From PGYR01 sp041595255 (lineage in GTDB: Bacteria; Bacteroidota; Ignavibacteria; Kapaibacteriales; UBA2268), in NCBI GenBank assembly GCA_041595255.1, contig JBFHKR010000047.1, positions 1-17,774 on the forward strand: 17,774 nt of DNA. The letters are read 5' to 3'. How positions within the stretch are numbered: position 1 is the stretch's first letter; every line of letters starts with the position of its first letter. The position numbers and the translations under genes are program-made. The notes beneath the pieces are model-generated. The model saw nothing but the letters and a program-made list of their open reading frames with translations, was not told the origin of the DNA and did no database searches. Below are positions 1-6,777 of the stretch, one piece after another.

Positions 1-1
1 A

Positions 2-289
2 CCGAATAGAGAAAAAGCACTATTCATAAAGCCAGACGGTACTAAACTTGATAGATTCACAGCATACAGACAAATAAACAATGCTATGGGAATGGTTACT
101 GACATAAAGCAAAAAAGCCCACACACTTTACGTCATAGTTTCGCCACACATTTACTTGACAATGGTGCAGATATTCGCTCAGTCAGCGAGATGCTGGGGC
201 ATAGTTCCCTCTCCACCACCCAAGTCTATACTCACTTGTCTATAGAAAGATTGAAAAACGCTTATAAGAACGCGCATCCAAAGGCGTGA
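2..289 (+). CDS. xerC: Tyrosine recombinase XerC-like, C-terminal part (cut by window start)
   Basis: The open frame runs in from the window edge without a stop, so only the last ~95 residues of the catalytic domain are present. Visible active-site elements are HTLRHSFATHLL (the H-x-x-R box), LGHSSLSTTQVYTH (second His/Arg-region box followed by the nucleophile Tyr in QVYTH) and the closing AHPKA. Xer recombinases resolve chromosome dimers at dif in the cytoplasm, as a XerC/XerD pair with FtsK. The LSTTQ-YTHL and AHPKA ending looks more like XerC than XerD, but the N-terminal half is missing, so another chromosomal tyrosine integrase is not excluded. An internal ATG at 86 is in frame but would remove essential residues and is not the start. 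The TGA stop lies inside a 14-bp direct repeat (287-300). Confidence 0.85.
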   Translation, partial: PNREKALFIKPDGTKLDRFTAYRQINNAMGMVTDIKQKSPHTLRHSFATHLLDNGADIRSVSEMLGHSSLSTTQVYTHLSIERLKNAYKNAHPKA

Positions 290-300
290 GTAACAACTTA
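287..300. repeat. 14-bp direct repeat, copy 1 (TGAGTAACAACTTA)
   Basis: The same 14 bases recur exactly at 690-703. Copy 1 includes the recombinase stop codon (TGA, 287-289). Copy 2 includes the stop codon of the next small ORF (TAA, 694-696). The two copies delimit a 403-bp unit holding exactly one ORF. The repeat could come from insertion or duplication of that unit, or be coincidence in AT-rich DNA. Confidence 0.6.
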
Positions 301-327
301 ATAACTAAATATTAAAGATCATTGATT

Positions 328-696
328 ATGGAGCAAATCTTAGGAATAGAAACAAAATATGGTATTATTGAAGGAAGAAGGATTTTCCTTGATTCTATAA
401 GATTCCAAAAAGAAACTGAAATAATATTAACAGGAGAGATTAGCACAGAATTAGACTACAAGTTCTACAAGATAATATTTTCAGGTATAAACTATATTAA
501 ATTAGTAGAATTGGATTTTGATGATAGGGTATCTATGATAAGTTTTGGAATTATAGATAATTCAGAATTAATAGAACAATTTAAAAAGAAAAACCACTCC
601 TCAAAGTTAAATTTTAAACACAGACATTATTATTTCCGAACTTATGATACTGTTTTTGAAATAGTTGCCGATAAGTATATATTAGAATATGAGTAA
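328..696 (+). CDS. Small protein of unknown function (122 aa)
   Basis: I do not recognise the family. The ATG at 328 is chosen over an in-frame TTG at 322 because it is the first strong start and costs only two residues. The protein has no signal peptide, no membrane segment and no cysteine pairs. It alternates short hydrophobic strands with charged stretches, which suggests a small alpha/beta or mostly-beta cytoplasmic domain. The C-terminal part (HYYFRTYDTVFEIVADKYILEYE region) is rich in aromatic and acidic residues. The gene lies 38 bp after a recombinase gene and is bounded by a 14-bp direct repeat, so it may be an inserted single-gene unit. Small orphan ORFs of this look are often immunity or accessory proteins, but nothing here proves that. 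Confidence 0.6.
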   Translation: MEQILGIETKYGIIEGRRIFLDSIRFQKETEIILTGEISTELDYKFYKIIFSGINYIKLVELDFDDRVSMISFGIIDNSELIEQFKKKNHSSKLNFKHRHYYFRTYDTVFEIVADKYILEYE

Positions 697-703
697 CAAC
701 TTA
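690..703. repeat. 14-bp direct repeat, copy 2 (TGAGTAACAACTTA)
   Basis: Exact second copy of the sequence at 287-300, overlapping the stop codon of the small ORF. Removing 287-689 would leave the recombinase stop codon and one repeat intact, as expected if the ORF unit was added next to the recombinase gene. Confidence 0.6.
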
Positions 704-742
704 TTGAACATCAATCATTAATTATCTGATACCAATTTAATT

Positions 743-830
743 ATTTAGTAAAAGGACTCAATCCCAACACAAATATCCACACCAAAAAGCTTAGCTCCAT
801 TATTTTTCTTATTTTAGTCTTTTACTAAAT
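743..830. repeat. Inverted repeat in the intergenic region before the oxidoreductase
   Basis: Left arm ATTTAGTAAAAGGAC (743-757) and right arm GTCTTTTACTAAAT (817-830) are complementary with one bulged base; 11 bp (ATTTAGTAAAA / TTTTACTAAAT) pair perfectly. About 59 nt lie between the arms, and the right arm ends 16 nt before the ATG of the next gene. There is no coding potential in 697-846. It could be a stem in the 5' leader or the ends of a small non-autonomous element. Confidence 0.55.
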
Positions 831-846
831 CACAAAGAAAATAACA

Positions 847-1830
847 ATGAGCAAATTAAAAGTATCAGTAATAGGCACAGGTCATTTGGGCTCTATCCAT
901 TTAAAATTATTAAAGCAAAACGAAAACACAGAAGTAGTAGGCATATATGACGCAAACTCAGAAAGAGCTAATGAGCTAGCTAGCGAACATGGTGTAACTG
1001 CTTTTGCAACGGTGGATGAAGTAATCAGCAACAGTGATGCACTAATCATAGCTGCTCCCACCGTAAACCATTTCGAGATAGCTGACAAATGTTTAGATGC
1101 GGGTAAGCATATATTCATCGAAAAACCAATAGCTCAGACACATCAGCAAGGGATAGACCTCTGCGATAAAGCTGAGAAAAATAATTTGAAATTGCAAGTA
1201 GGTCACGTAGAGAGATTCAACCCAGCTCTGGCTGCACTTAGCTCGTATAGCTTGAATCCTATGTTCATAGAGGCACACAGATTAGCTCAATTCAAAACTA
1301 GAGCTACAGATGTATCAGTAATCCACGATCTAATGATTCACGATATAGACATTGTTCTTCATCTAGTTAAATCGAAAGTGAAGAGCATAGATGCGAACGG
1401 AGTCGCAGTAATCACTGATACAACTGATATTTGCAACGCTCGATTGACATTCGAGAATGGTGCGGTGGCGAACCTTACAGCCTCTAGAATATCAGCTAGA
1501 CCTATGAGAAAGATGAGATTTTTCCAACAGGATACTTATATCTCTTGCGATTTCGGGAAACCAGAAGTAGAGATATTCGAGATAGTAGATGGAGATATGC
1601 CTAAGTCGGACAATGTAGTACCAGCTACAATGCTAGGTAGTATAGAGGCAGGCACTAAAAACAGAAATATTTACTTCAAAAAGCCGATTGTACCAGAGAT
1701 TAATGCTATAAAAGAAGAACATAGTTCTTTCGTAGATGCAATACAGAACGACAAAGATGTATCAGTAACAGGTAAAGAAGCTACAGAAGCTCTAAGAATT
1801 GCTGAATATATTAGCGATATGATAAAATAG
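847..1830 (+). CDS. Gfo/Idh/MocA family NAD(P)-dependent oxidoreductase
   Basis: Full-length (327 aa) cytoplasmic sugar-type dehydrogenase. The N-terminal Rossmann fold begins at once with KVSVIGTGHLGSIH (GTGHLG at residues 10-15). The family Glu-Lys-Pro motif is at E92-K93-P94. A conserved VGHVERFNPA stretch (118-127) starts the substrate-binding half, and a His-Asp-rich segment follows (IHDLMIHDIDIVLHL; H160, D161, H165, D166). The VGHVERFNP signature recalls the UDP-GlcNAc 3-dehydrogenase-like subgroup used for amide-linked lipid A precursors, but no lipid A gene is nearby, so the substrate is left open. The start is the ATG at 847 and has no clear Shine-Dalgarno. The gene is followed after 8 bp by a bidirectional terminator. 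Confidence 0.88.
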   Translation: MSKLKVSVIGTGHLGSIHLKLLKQNENTEVVGIYDANSERANELASEHGVTAFATVDEVISNSDALIIAAPTVNHFEIADKCLDAGKHIFIEKPIAQTHQQGIDLCDKAEKNNLKLQVGHVERFNPALAALSSYSLNPMFIEAHRLAQFKTRATDVSVIHDLMIHDIDIVLHLVKSKVKSIDANGVAVITDTTDICNARLTFENGAVANLTASRISARPMRKMRFFQQDTYISCDFGKPEVEIFEIVDGDMPKSDNVVPATMLGSIEAGTKNRNIYFKKPIVPEINAIKEEHSSFVDAIQNDKDVSVTGKEATEALRIAEYISDMIK

Positions 1831-1838
1831 ATACAAAA

Positions 1839-1866
1839 AAAGCCCTTGAAATTAATCAAGGGCTTT
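1839..1866 (-). terminator. Intrinsic terminator for tRNA-Ser, shared with the oxidoreductase gene
   Basis: A perfect 10-bp stem (AAAGCCCTTG / CAAGGGCTTT) encloses an 8-nt loop. On the minus strand it follows the tRNA 3' end by a few bases and continues the stem into a run of seven T (complement of 1835-1841), giving a strong rho-independent terminator. On the plus strand the T run is only three bases, but the hairpin starts 9 bp after the oxidoreductase stop, so it probably serves both convergent transcripts. Confidence 0.85.
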
Positions 1867-1871
1867 GAGTG

Positions 1872-1954
1872 CGGAGGATGAGGGACTCGAACCCCCATGG
1901 GATTGCTCCCGGCAGTTTTCAAGACTGCTGCAATACCAATTATGCGAATCCTCC
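1872..1954 (-). tRNA. tRNA-Ser (anticodon TGA)
   Basis: Read on the minus strand, the acceptor arms GGAGGAT and ATCCTCC pair perfectly (7 bp). The D arm contains AATTGGT, and the anticodon stem GCAGT/ACTGC holds the loop CTTGAAA with anticodon TGA. A long class II variable arm (GGGA GCAA TCCC) is typical of tRNA-Ser. The T arm is GGGGG TTCGAGT CCCTC, and the discriminator base is G, as expected for serine. CCA is not encoded. Length is about 83 nt. It is transcribed divergently from mtgA and has its own promoter and terminator, so it is a single-tRNA unit. Confidence 0.95.
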
Positions 1955-1975
1955 GTTGGTATTGAATGACGATTA

Positions 1976-2008
1976 CAAATATCGGAAGTATAATTTTAAA
2001 ATACAAAA
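1976..2008 (-). promoter_or_regulatory. Predicted FCB-type promoter of tRNA-Ser
   Basis: On the minus strand TTTTG (complement of 2004-2008) is followed after 20 nt by GATATTTG (complement of 1976-1983). Only the first base departs from the Bacteroidota -7 consensus TAnnTTTG, and the spacing fits the usual 19-21 nt from the -33 element. Transcription would start near 1969, about 15 nt before the mature tRNA 5' end. This match supports placement in the Bacteroidota/FCB group. Confidence 0.6.
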
Positions 2009-2026
2009 TTATTTTTGAGTTTTTTT

Positions 2027-2698
2027 ATGAAAAAAGTGCTAAAACTTTTAAAAATTATAGGTAAGCTAATACTACTTTTTTTACTCTCGTCAGTAATAGT
2101 AGTCGGAATCTTCAGATTTGTACCAATTCCTATCACTCCCTATCAGATACTGAACGCAATTTCTGGTGATGGATTGACAAAAAGTTGGGCTAGCTACGAT
2201 GAAGTTTCTCCTAATTTTTATAGAGCAGTGATTGCAGCAGAAGATGCTAGATTCTATTCTCACTCGGGAATTGATTGGCGAGCAGTGAAAGATGCACAAA
2301 AGCACAATGAGCTTTACCCAAAGAAACGTCGCCGTGGTGCTAGCACAATAACAATGCAAACAGCAAAGAACACTTTCCTTTGGCATGGGAGGAACTATGT
2401 CAGAAAGGGACTAGAAGCATATTTCAGCTATCTAATAGAGTTTTTCTGGGGTAAGAAGAGAATACTCGAAGTATATGGGAACGTAGTGGAAATGGGTGAA
2501 GGACTCTACGGAGTAGAAGCCGCCTCTCAGAAATACTTTGGGAAGAGTGCAAGTAAACTAACTAAACGACAAGCAGCACTCCTTGCAGCTATATTGCCAA
2601 ATCCTAAGTTATGGAACCCAGCTAAGCCGACTAGATACCTGAATAAACGAGCTGGCAAAATACAAGCACGAATGAATTCGATAGGTTTGAAGGATTGA
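2027..2698 (+). CDS. mtgA: Monofunctional biosynthetic peptidoglycan transglycosylase
   Basis: 223-aa GT51 glycosyltransferase that polymerises lipid II into glycan strands on the periplasmic face of the inner membrane. One N-terminal membrane anchor (about residues 10-31) follows a lysine-rich start. Family motifs appear in order: AVIAAEDARFYSHSGIDW with the catalytic Glu at E72, RRGASTITMQTAKN, RK-LEAYFSYLIEFFWGKKRILEVYGN, then VEMGEGLYGVEAAS, and the C-terminal RQAALLAAILPNPKLWNP. There is no transpeptidase domain, and the length fits MtgA. The ATG at 2027 is preferred to an in-frame TTG at 2015, which would add four residues. The next gene follows after 9 bp, so the three genes up to 4094 are probably co-transcribed. 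Confidence 0.93.
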   Translation: MKKVLKLLKIIGKLILLFLLSSVIVVGIFRFVPIPITPYQILNAISGDGLTKSWASYDEVSPNFYRAVIAAEDARFYSHSGIDWRAVKDAQKHNELYPKKRRRGASTITMQTAKNTFLWHGRNYVRKGLEAYFSYLIEFFWGKKRILEVYGNVVEMGEGLYGVEAASQKYFGKSASKLTKRQAALLAAILPNPKLWNPAKPTRYLNKRAGKIQARMNSIGLKD

Positions 2699-2707
2699 GG
2701 TTTTAGT

Positions 2708-3571
2708 TTGAAAAACTATCAAAAAATAATTGACCGTATATTTGAGCAACAAGAAAGCGATGGTCATTGGAAGTCGCTTCCAGAATCAGACAAACGATTC
2801 AAGATTTATAATCACTATACCCCTACTTTTAGAAGTACACTTTGGACTTTGATTCTACTTGCTGATTTAGAATTGGATAGGAATGATACTAGAGTAATAA
2901 AATCACTACTTGATTTACAGAATCAGTTCTTCGATGAAAGATATAATATCTACTCTCTTCAAGATGACCACTTACCTATCCCCTGTCTCAATGGTAATAT
3001 GATCTATTTGGATTGCTACTTCAATGGAGAATTATCCGAGAAAAGTAAACTAGCAATTGATTTTTTCTATAAAAACCAAAGGTTTGATGATGGTGAATAT
3101 GTAGAAGCTGAAAATGAGTTTTGTAAGAATAAAAGCTGTTACGGTAAACATACTTGTTACTGGGGGATTGTCAAATTATTCAAGGGGCTTTCATTTGTAC
3201 CCATAGAATTGAGGGATTATAAGATTAATGAATTATTAGAGAAATGTATCAACTTCGTGTTAATTCATAGTGTTTGCTTTAGTTCTAGAAAACCAGATAA
3301 GGTAATGATCAAGAAGATTGATAAACTAACTTTTCCTAACATGTACAAGGGTGATTTTCTAGAAATACTATGGCTACTCAAACGAGAATCCGTTCATTCT
3401 CCAAAAATAGATAATGCATTAAAATTGTTAAAATCAAAACAGTTAGAGTCTGGCGAATGGGAATTGGAACAAAAAGTAAATAATCTTGCTACTAGTATTG
3501 GTGCTATAAACAAACCGAATCAATTTATAACAAAACGAGCTCAGGAAGTATTGGAATATTATAATGAGTAA
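2708..3571 (+). CDS. Terpene-cyclase/prenyltransferase-like alpha-toroid protein, function unknown
   Basis: 287 aa, TTG start (2708) preceded by GAGG. No ATG occurs near the N-terminus, and the frame begins sensibly with KNYQKIIDRIFEQQESDGHW. Repeated QW-like helical units are visible: QQESDGHW at the N-terminus, a middle KNQRFDDGEY unit, and KSKQLESGEW near residue 250. These are the hallmarks of the (alpha/alpha)6 barrel seen in squalene/terpene cyclases and prenyltransferase subunits. A Cys/His cluster (FCKNKSCYGKHTCYWG) in the centre is a feature of a widespread uncharacterised family with this fold and may bind metal. I see no DxDD or other cyclase acid motif, so catalysis as a cyclase is not supported. 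It lies 9 bp after mtgA and overlaps the next gene by 8 bp. Confidence 0.75.
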   Translation: MKNYQKIIDRIFEQQESDGHWKSLPESDKRFKIYNHYTPTFRSTLWTLILLADLELDRNDTRVIKSLLDLQNQFFDERYNIYSLQDDHLPIPCLNGNMIYLDCYFNGELSEKSKLAIDFFYKNQRFDDGEYVEAENEFCKNKSCYGKHTCYWGIVKLFKGLSFVPIELRDYKINELLEKCINFVLIHSVCFSSRKPDKVMIKKIDKLTFPNMYKGDFLEILWLLKRESVHSPKIDNALKLLKSKQLESGEWELEQKVNNLATSIGAINKPNQFITKRAQEVLEYYNE

Positions 3572-4094
3572 AAAGAAAAATGATTTGCTTAATCAGAACT
3601 TAACTGAATTAGAAAGAGTATTAATAGAATCTCGCAAAGAAGGAATGGTAGCTTATGTTAATTCCACTCCTGCTACTTTCGTTGAGCTAGTTGAGTTATC
3701 ATTGTCAGACAAACAACCTTTTGCATGGAGAGCTGCTTTTATATTAACTACTGTGATGAAGAAGAACGACAAGCGAATTAGTAATAGAACTGACGAAGTG
3801 ATAAATGCAATAGACGGAAAGTCAGATGGACACAAAAGAGAGCTTTTAAAAATACTTCTCAAATTAGGATTAGTAGAAGAGCAAGAGAGTTTATTAATTG
3901 ATAAATGTATTGATATATGGAAAGATATTGAAGCAAAGCCAGCACTCCGTTTCTATGCTTTTAGGATGCTAATGAACATATCGGAGAAATATCCAGATTT
4001 AGAATCTGAGATAAGATTACTCACGACAGATATGTACATGGACAATTTATTGCAAGGAATAAGGAGGGTGATAGAGAAGAGGTTGGGTGAGTAA
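3564..4094 (+). CDS. HEAT-like helical repeat protein, function unknown
   Basis: 176 aa. The ATG (3564) lies inside the end of the upstream gene (8-bp overlap through ATGAGTAA), so translation is probably coupled to the toroid protein. The sequence is almost entirely amphipathic helices, with repeat-like segments such as QPFAWRAAFILTTVMKKND and KPALRFYAFRMLMNISEKYPD that resemble HEAT/DNA-alkylation-repeat units. There is no signal peptide or membrane segment, and no enzymatic motif. A scaffold or binding role for its upstream partner is an inference from coupling only. Confidence 0.7.
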   Translation: MSKKKNDLLNQNLTELERVLIESRKEGMVAYVNSTPATFVELVELSLSDKQPFAWRAAFILTTVMKKNDKRISNRTDEVINAIDGKSDGHKRELLKILLKLGLVEEQESLLIDKCIDIWKDIEAKPALRFYAFRMLMNISEKYPDLESEIRLLTTDMYMDNLLQGIRRVIEKRLGE

Positions 4095-4281
4095 AACAAC
4101 ATAAAAAAACGACAAAGCCATACAATCCTATCTTTATTAATTTGAATAACATAACTATCCAAAACTTATTACGGATAGAAAAAGAAAAATATTCAAAAAA
4201 CAAGGTTTTTTTGCACCTTTTTCAAAAATATTCTCGTAAGGAAATGAAAATAAATATTTAACATTTCTATTAAGAGGATTC

Positions 4282-6777
4282 ATGTCAGAGAATTATGTCA
4301 GCAACAAAAGAATAATAGTTTTAGGTTACCTTATTAGCATAGTATTGCTAATTATGATGTTTTTAACGATTGACGACGAGATAATAAGTGAAGATTCTAA
4401 GATACTATTATTCTTTATAGGACTAATACTCAACATCTCATATTTCGCATACTCCCAAGCTAAAGGTTATATCAATAACAATAAGATAATAATTACTTCT
4501 AATCAGTTAATAATTGTTAGTACAAATCTCTTCATCCTTTGTTTTATACTAAATGCATCATTCCAGCTTTTCGGTTACTTCGAAGTTTGGGTATTAGTGT
4601 ATATAGTTATTGTTGTCATTACTTTACAGCTTTATGCTATAATTGAATTGATTCCTTCACTCTACAGGTTAATAATATATTTTTTCTTAGGTGCATCTAC
4701 TTTACTATTACTTTATTTTGCGGTCTATTTAGCACCATTATATATTATTGGTTTTATAGGGTTATTATTTCTCGGAGCTACTTATAGCCTATTTGTTCCT
4801 TTGGGTTTATTAATTATTATCATTTATAATATTTTTAAAACTAAACTGAAGAAAATCGAGCGCCTCACATTTGCTTCTGGGATTTTAATTCCTTTGATTA
4901 TACTAACTATATTCATTTCGAAATGGGAAGACCTTCATGATGATATTAGTAAAGCAACTTCTTCTGTAATACTTAGACCTGAGAATCAACTTCCAATCTG
5001 GGTATTACTTAGTCAAGAAATAGATGAAAGTGAATTATCAAGAGATATTATCAAAGGCGAGCTTGTATTTGATACTTTTGGTAAATTTTTTAGAAATAGT
5101 TTTCTCAACTCTAATTTTGATGAAAGAAGAAGACATGACCCTATAATAAATATTGGAATTAGTATATTTGGTGAAATAGACTTAGATATTGATACAAGGA
5201 TAAAAGTGCTTAAATCTAATTTTGATGCTAGACATCAAAATAGAAGACAATTATGGAGCGATAATAATCTTTCTACTTCTAATATTCTTACAAACATTCA
5301 ATTATTTCCAGATTATAGGTTTGCGTATACTGAAAAGATTCTAACTATAAGGAATGAGAGCGGATATACAAGAAATCAAAATGAGGCAGTTTATACTTTT
5401 CACTTGCCTGAAGGTTCAGTTGCTACTTCATTATCATTATGGATTAATGGTAAAGAGGAGAAATCAAAACTAACATCTAAATCTAAAGCCGATAGTGCAT
5501 ACACTACTATAGTAGGTGTCGAAAGAAGAGACCCAGCATTGCTTCATTGGCAAGAGGGAAATAGATTGTCAATTAGTGTCTTCCCTTGTACTCCCAAAGA
5601 AAATAGAATGTTCAAATTAGGTGTTACTACTCCATTGGAATTAAAAGACGATAAATTAAGATTGGACAACATATACTTTGAAGGTCCTATAGTAAGCAGA
5701 GCAACTGAGACTTGTCAAATTGAGATTGTTACTGATAACCCAATTGAAGAAATTGACTTACCAATTGGATTCAATAAAACTATAGAAGGAAAATATGTTT
5801 ATACAGGGAATTATGATAAAGACAGATTTGTCGAACTGAAACCTACTAAGCTTTCTGAGAAAGCATTTAAGTTTGGTGGTCATACTTATAGTATTCATAA
5901 AACTAAAAAACAAAGCTCAAAAATGGAGATAGAAAACTTATACTTGGATATAAATTCCAGTTGGGATAAATCAGAATATGAAGAAATAGTAGAAAAAAAC
6001 ACTGGTAAGAAAATATATGCCTATAAAGACAAAAGAATAAGAATAGTGAGCAATAATAAAGATATAGTCTTCGAAGAACTTAGCAAAATAAACTTTAGTT
6101 TATTTCCATTCGGTATTATCGATGATGTAGAGAAATCAATTGTTATCACTAAGTCTAATAAACTCTCACCTAATCTATCAGACTTAGAAGGAAGTGAATT
6201 TCATAAACAAATAAATAAATTTCTATTTAAATCTACCTCAAAAATTAATATTTTTCAGCTCGAAAATCAAAGCTCACCTTATTTAAAATCCATAAAAGAA
6301 TTTGATGTTCTTAATTTCCATAAAGGAAGTATAGAAGAGATAGTATCTTTAATCGATAATAATTCTTACTATACTGCTTTGTATGACACAAATAAAGTAG
6401 ATTTAGAGAAGCCAGGTATTACTATTAAGAGAGACTCCGTAGATAAAAAAACTGGAGCACCAGATCATTTACTTAGATTGTTTGCATATACAGATTTGAT
6501 GAGGGAATATGGTAGGAACTACTTCGGACAGAAAGATGACACTATTGATGAGTTAATAGAGATAGCAAATGAAGCATATATAGTTAGCCCTATTTCAAGT
6601 TTAATTGTATTAGAGACTCAAAAAGATTATGATCGATTTGATATTGGGGATAATGAAAACAGTCTGAAGAATGCTTCTATTAGTTCTTCTGGCGCAGTAC
6701 CTGAGCCTCATGAATGGGCATTAATTGCTCTATTTGCAGTTATTATATTTGTTGTATATAGACGACAAAGGCCGTAA
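4282..6777 (+). CDS. XrtN-system VIT-domain protein with C-terminal VPEP sorting signal
   Basis: 831-aa membrane protein, ATG at 4282 with AGAGG upstream. Roughly the first 212 residues contain about seven hydrophobic helices. A VIT (inter-alpha-trypsin-type) domain follows at about 340-455: YRFAYTEKILTIRNESG, the signature RRDPALLHWQEGNRLSISVFP, and NRMFKLGVTTPL. After it comes a region resembling a VWA domain with an unusual metal site, D556-I-N558-S-S560 instead of DxSxS. The segment ANEAYIVSPISSLIVLETQKDYDRF is typical of VIT/sorted proteins. The C-terminus is a tripartite sorting tail: VPEP (806-809), a hydrophobic helix, then the basic end RRQRP. This matches the substrate partner of exosortase N, whose gene begins at the next codon. 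Role: probably surface or periplasmic, processed at VPEP by the neighbour; the physiological function is unknown. Confidence 0.82.
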   Translation: MSENYVSNKRIIVLGYLISIVLLIMMFLTIDDEIISEDSKILLFFIGLILNISYFAYSQAKGYINNNKIIITSNQLIIVSTNLFILCFILNASFQLFGYFEVWVLVYIVIVVITLQLYAIIELIPSLYRLIIYFFLGASTLLLLYFAVYLAPLYIIGFIGLLFLGATYSLFVPLGLLIIIIYNIFKTKLKKIERLTFASGILIPLIILTIFISKWEDLHDDISKATSSVILRPENQLPIWVLLSQEIDESELSRDIIKGELVFDTFGKFFRNSFLNSNFDERRRHDPIINIGISIFGEIDLDIDTRIKVLKSNFDARHQNRRQLWSDNNLSTSNILTNIQLFPDYRFAYTEKILTIRNESGYTRNQNEAVYTFHLPEGSVATSLSLWINGKEEKSKLTSKSKADSAYTTIVGVERRDPALLHWQEGNRLSISVFPCTPKENRMFKLGVTTPLELKDDKLRLDNIYFEGPIVSRATETCQIEIVTDNPIEEIDLPIGFNKTIEGKYVYTGNYDKDRFVELKPTKLSEKAFKFGGHTYSIHKTKKQSSKMEIENLYLDINSSWDKSEYEEIVEKNTGKKIYAYKDKRIRIVSNNKDIVFEELSKINFSLFPFGIIDDVEKSIVITKSNKLSPNLSDLEGSEFHKQINKFLFKSTSKINIFQLENQSSPYLKSIKEFDVLNFHKGSIEEIVSLIDNNSYYTALYDTNKVDLEKPGITIKRDSVDKKTGAPDHLLRLFAYTDLMREYGRNYFGQKDDTIDELIEIANEAYIVSPISSLIVLETQKDYDRFDIGDNENSLKNASISSSGAVPEPHEWALIALFAVIIFVVYRRQRP

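Noticed and set aside
1671..2006. 111-codon minus-strand frame across the tRNA-Ser gene
   Set aside because: It runs through the tRNA, its terminator and antisense oxidoreductase sequence; it is a chance open frame.
2010..2017. TATTTTTG, a -7-like box before mtgA
   Set aside because: It would put the transcript start about 3 nt before the ATG and lacks a TTTG at the -33 distance; in AT-rich DNA such matches are expected by chance.
4155..4178. CTATCC / GGATAG hairpin before the VIT gene
   Set aside because: Only a 6-bp stem with a 12-nt loop and no T run, too weak to call a terminator.
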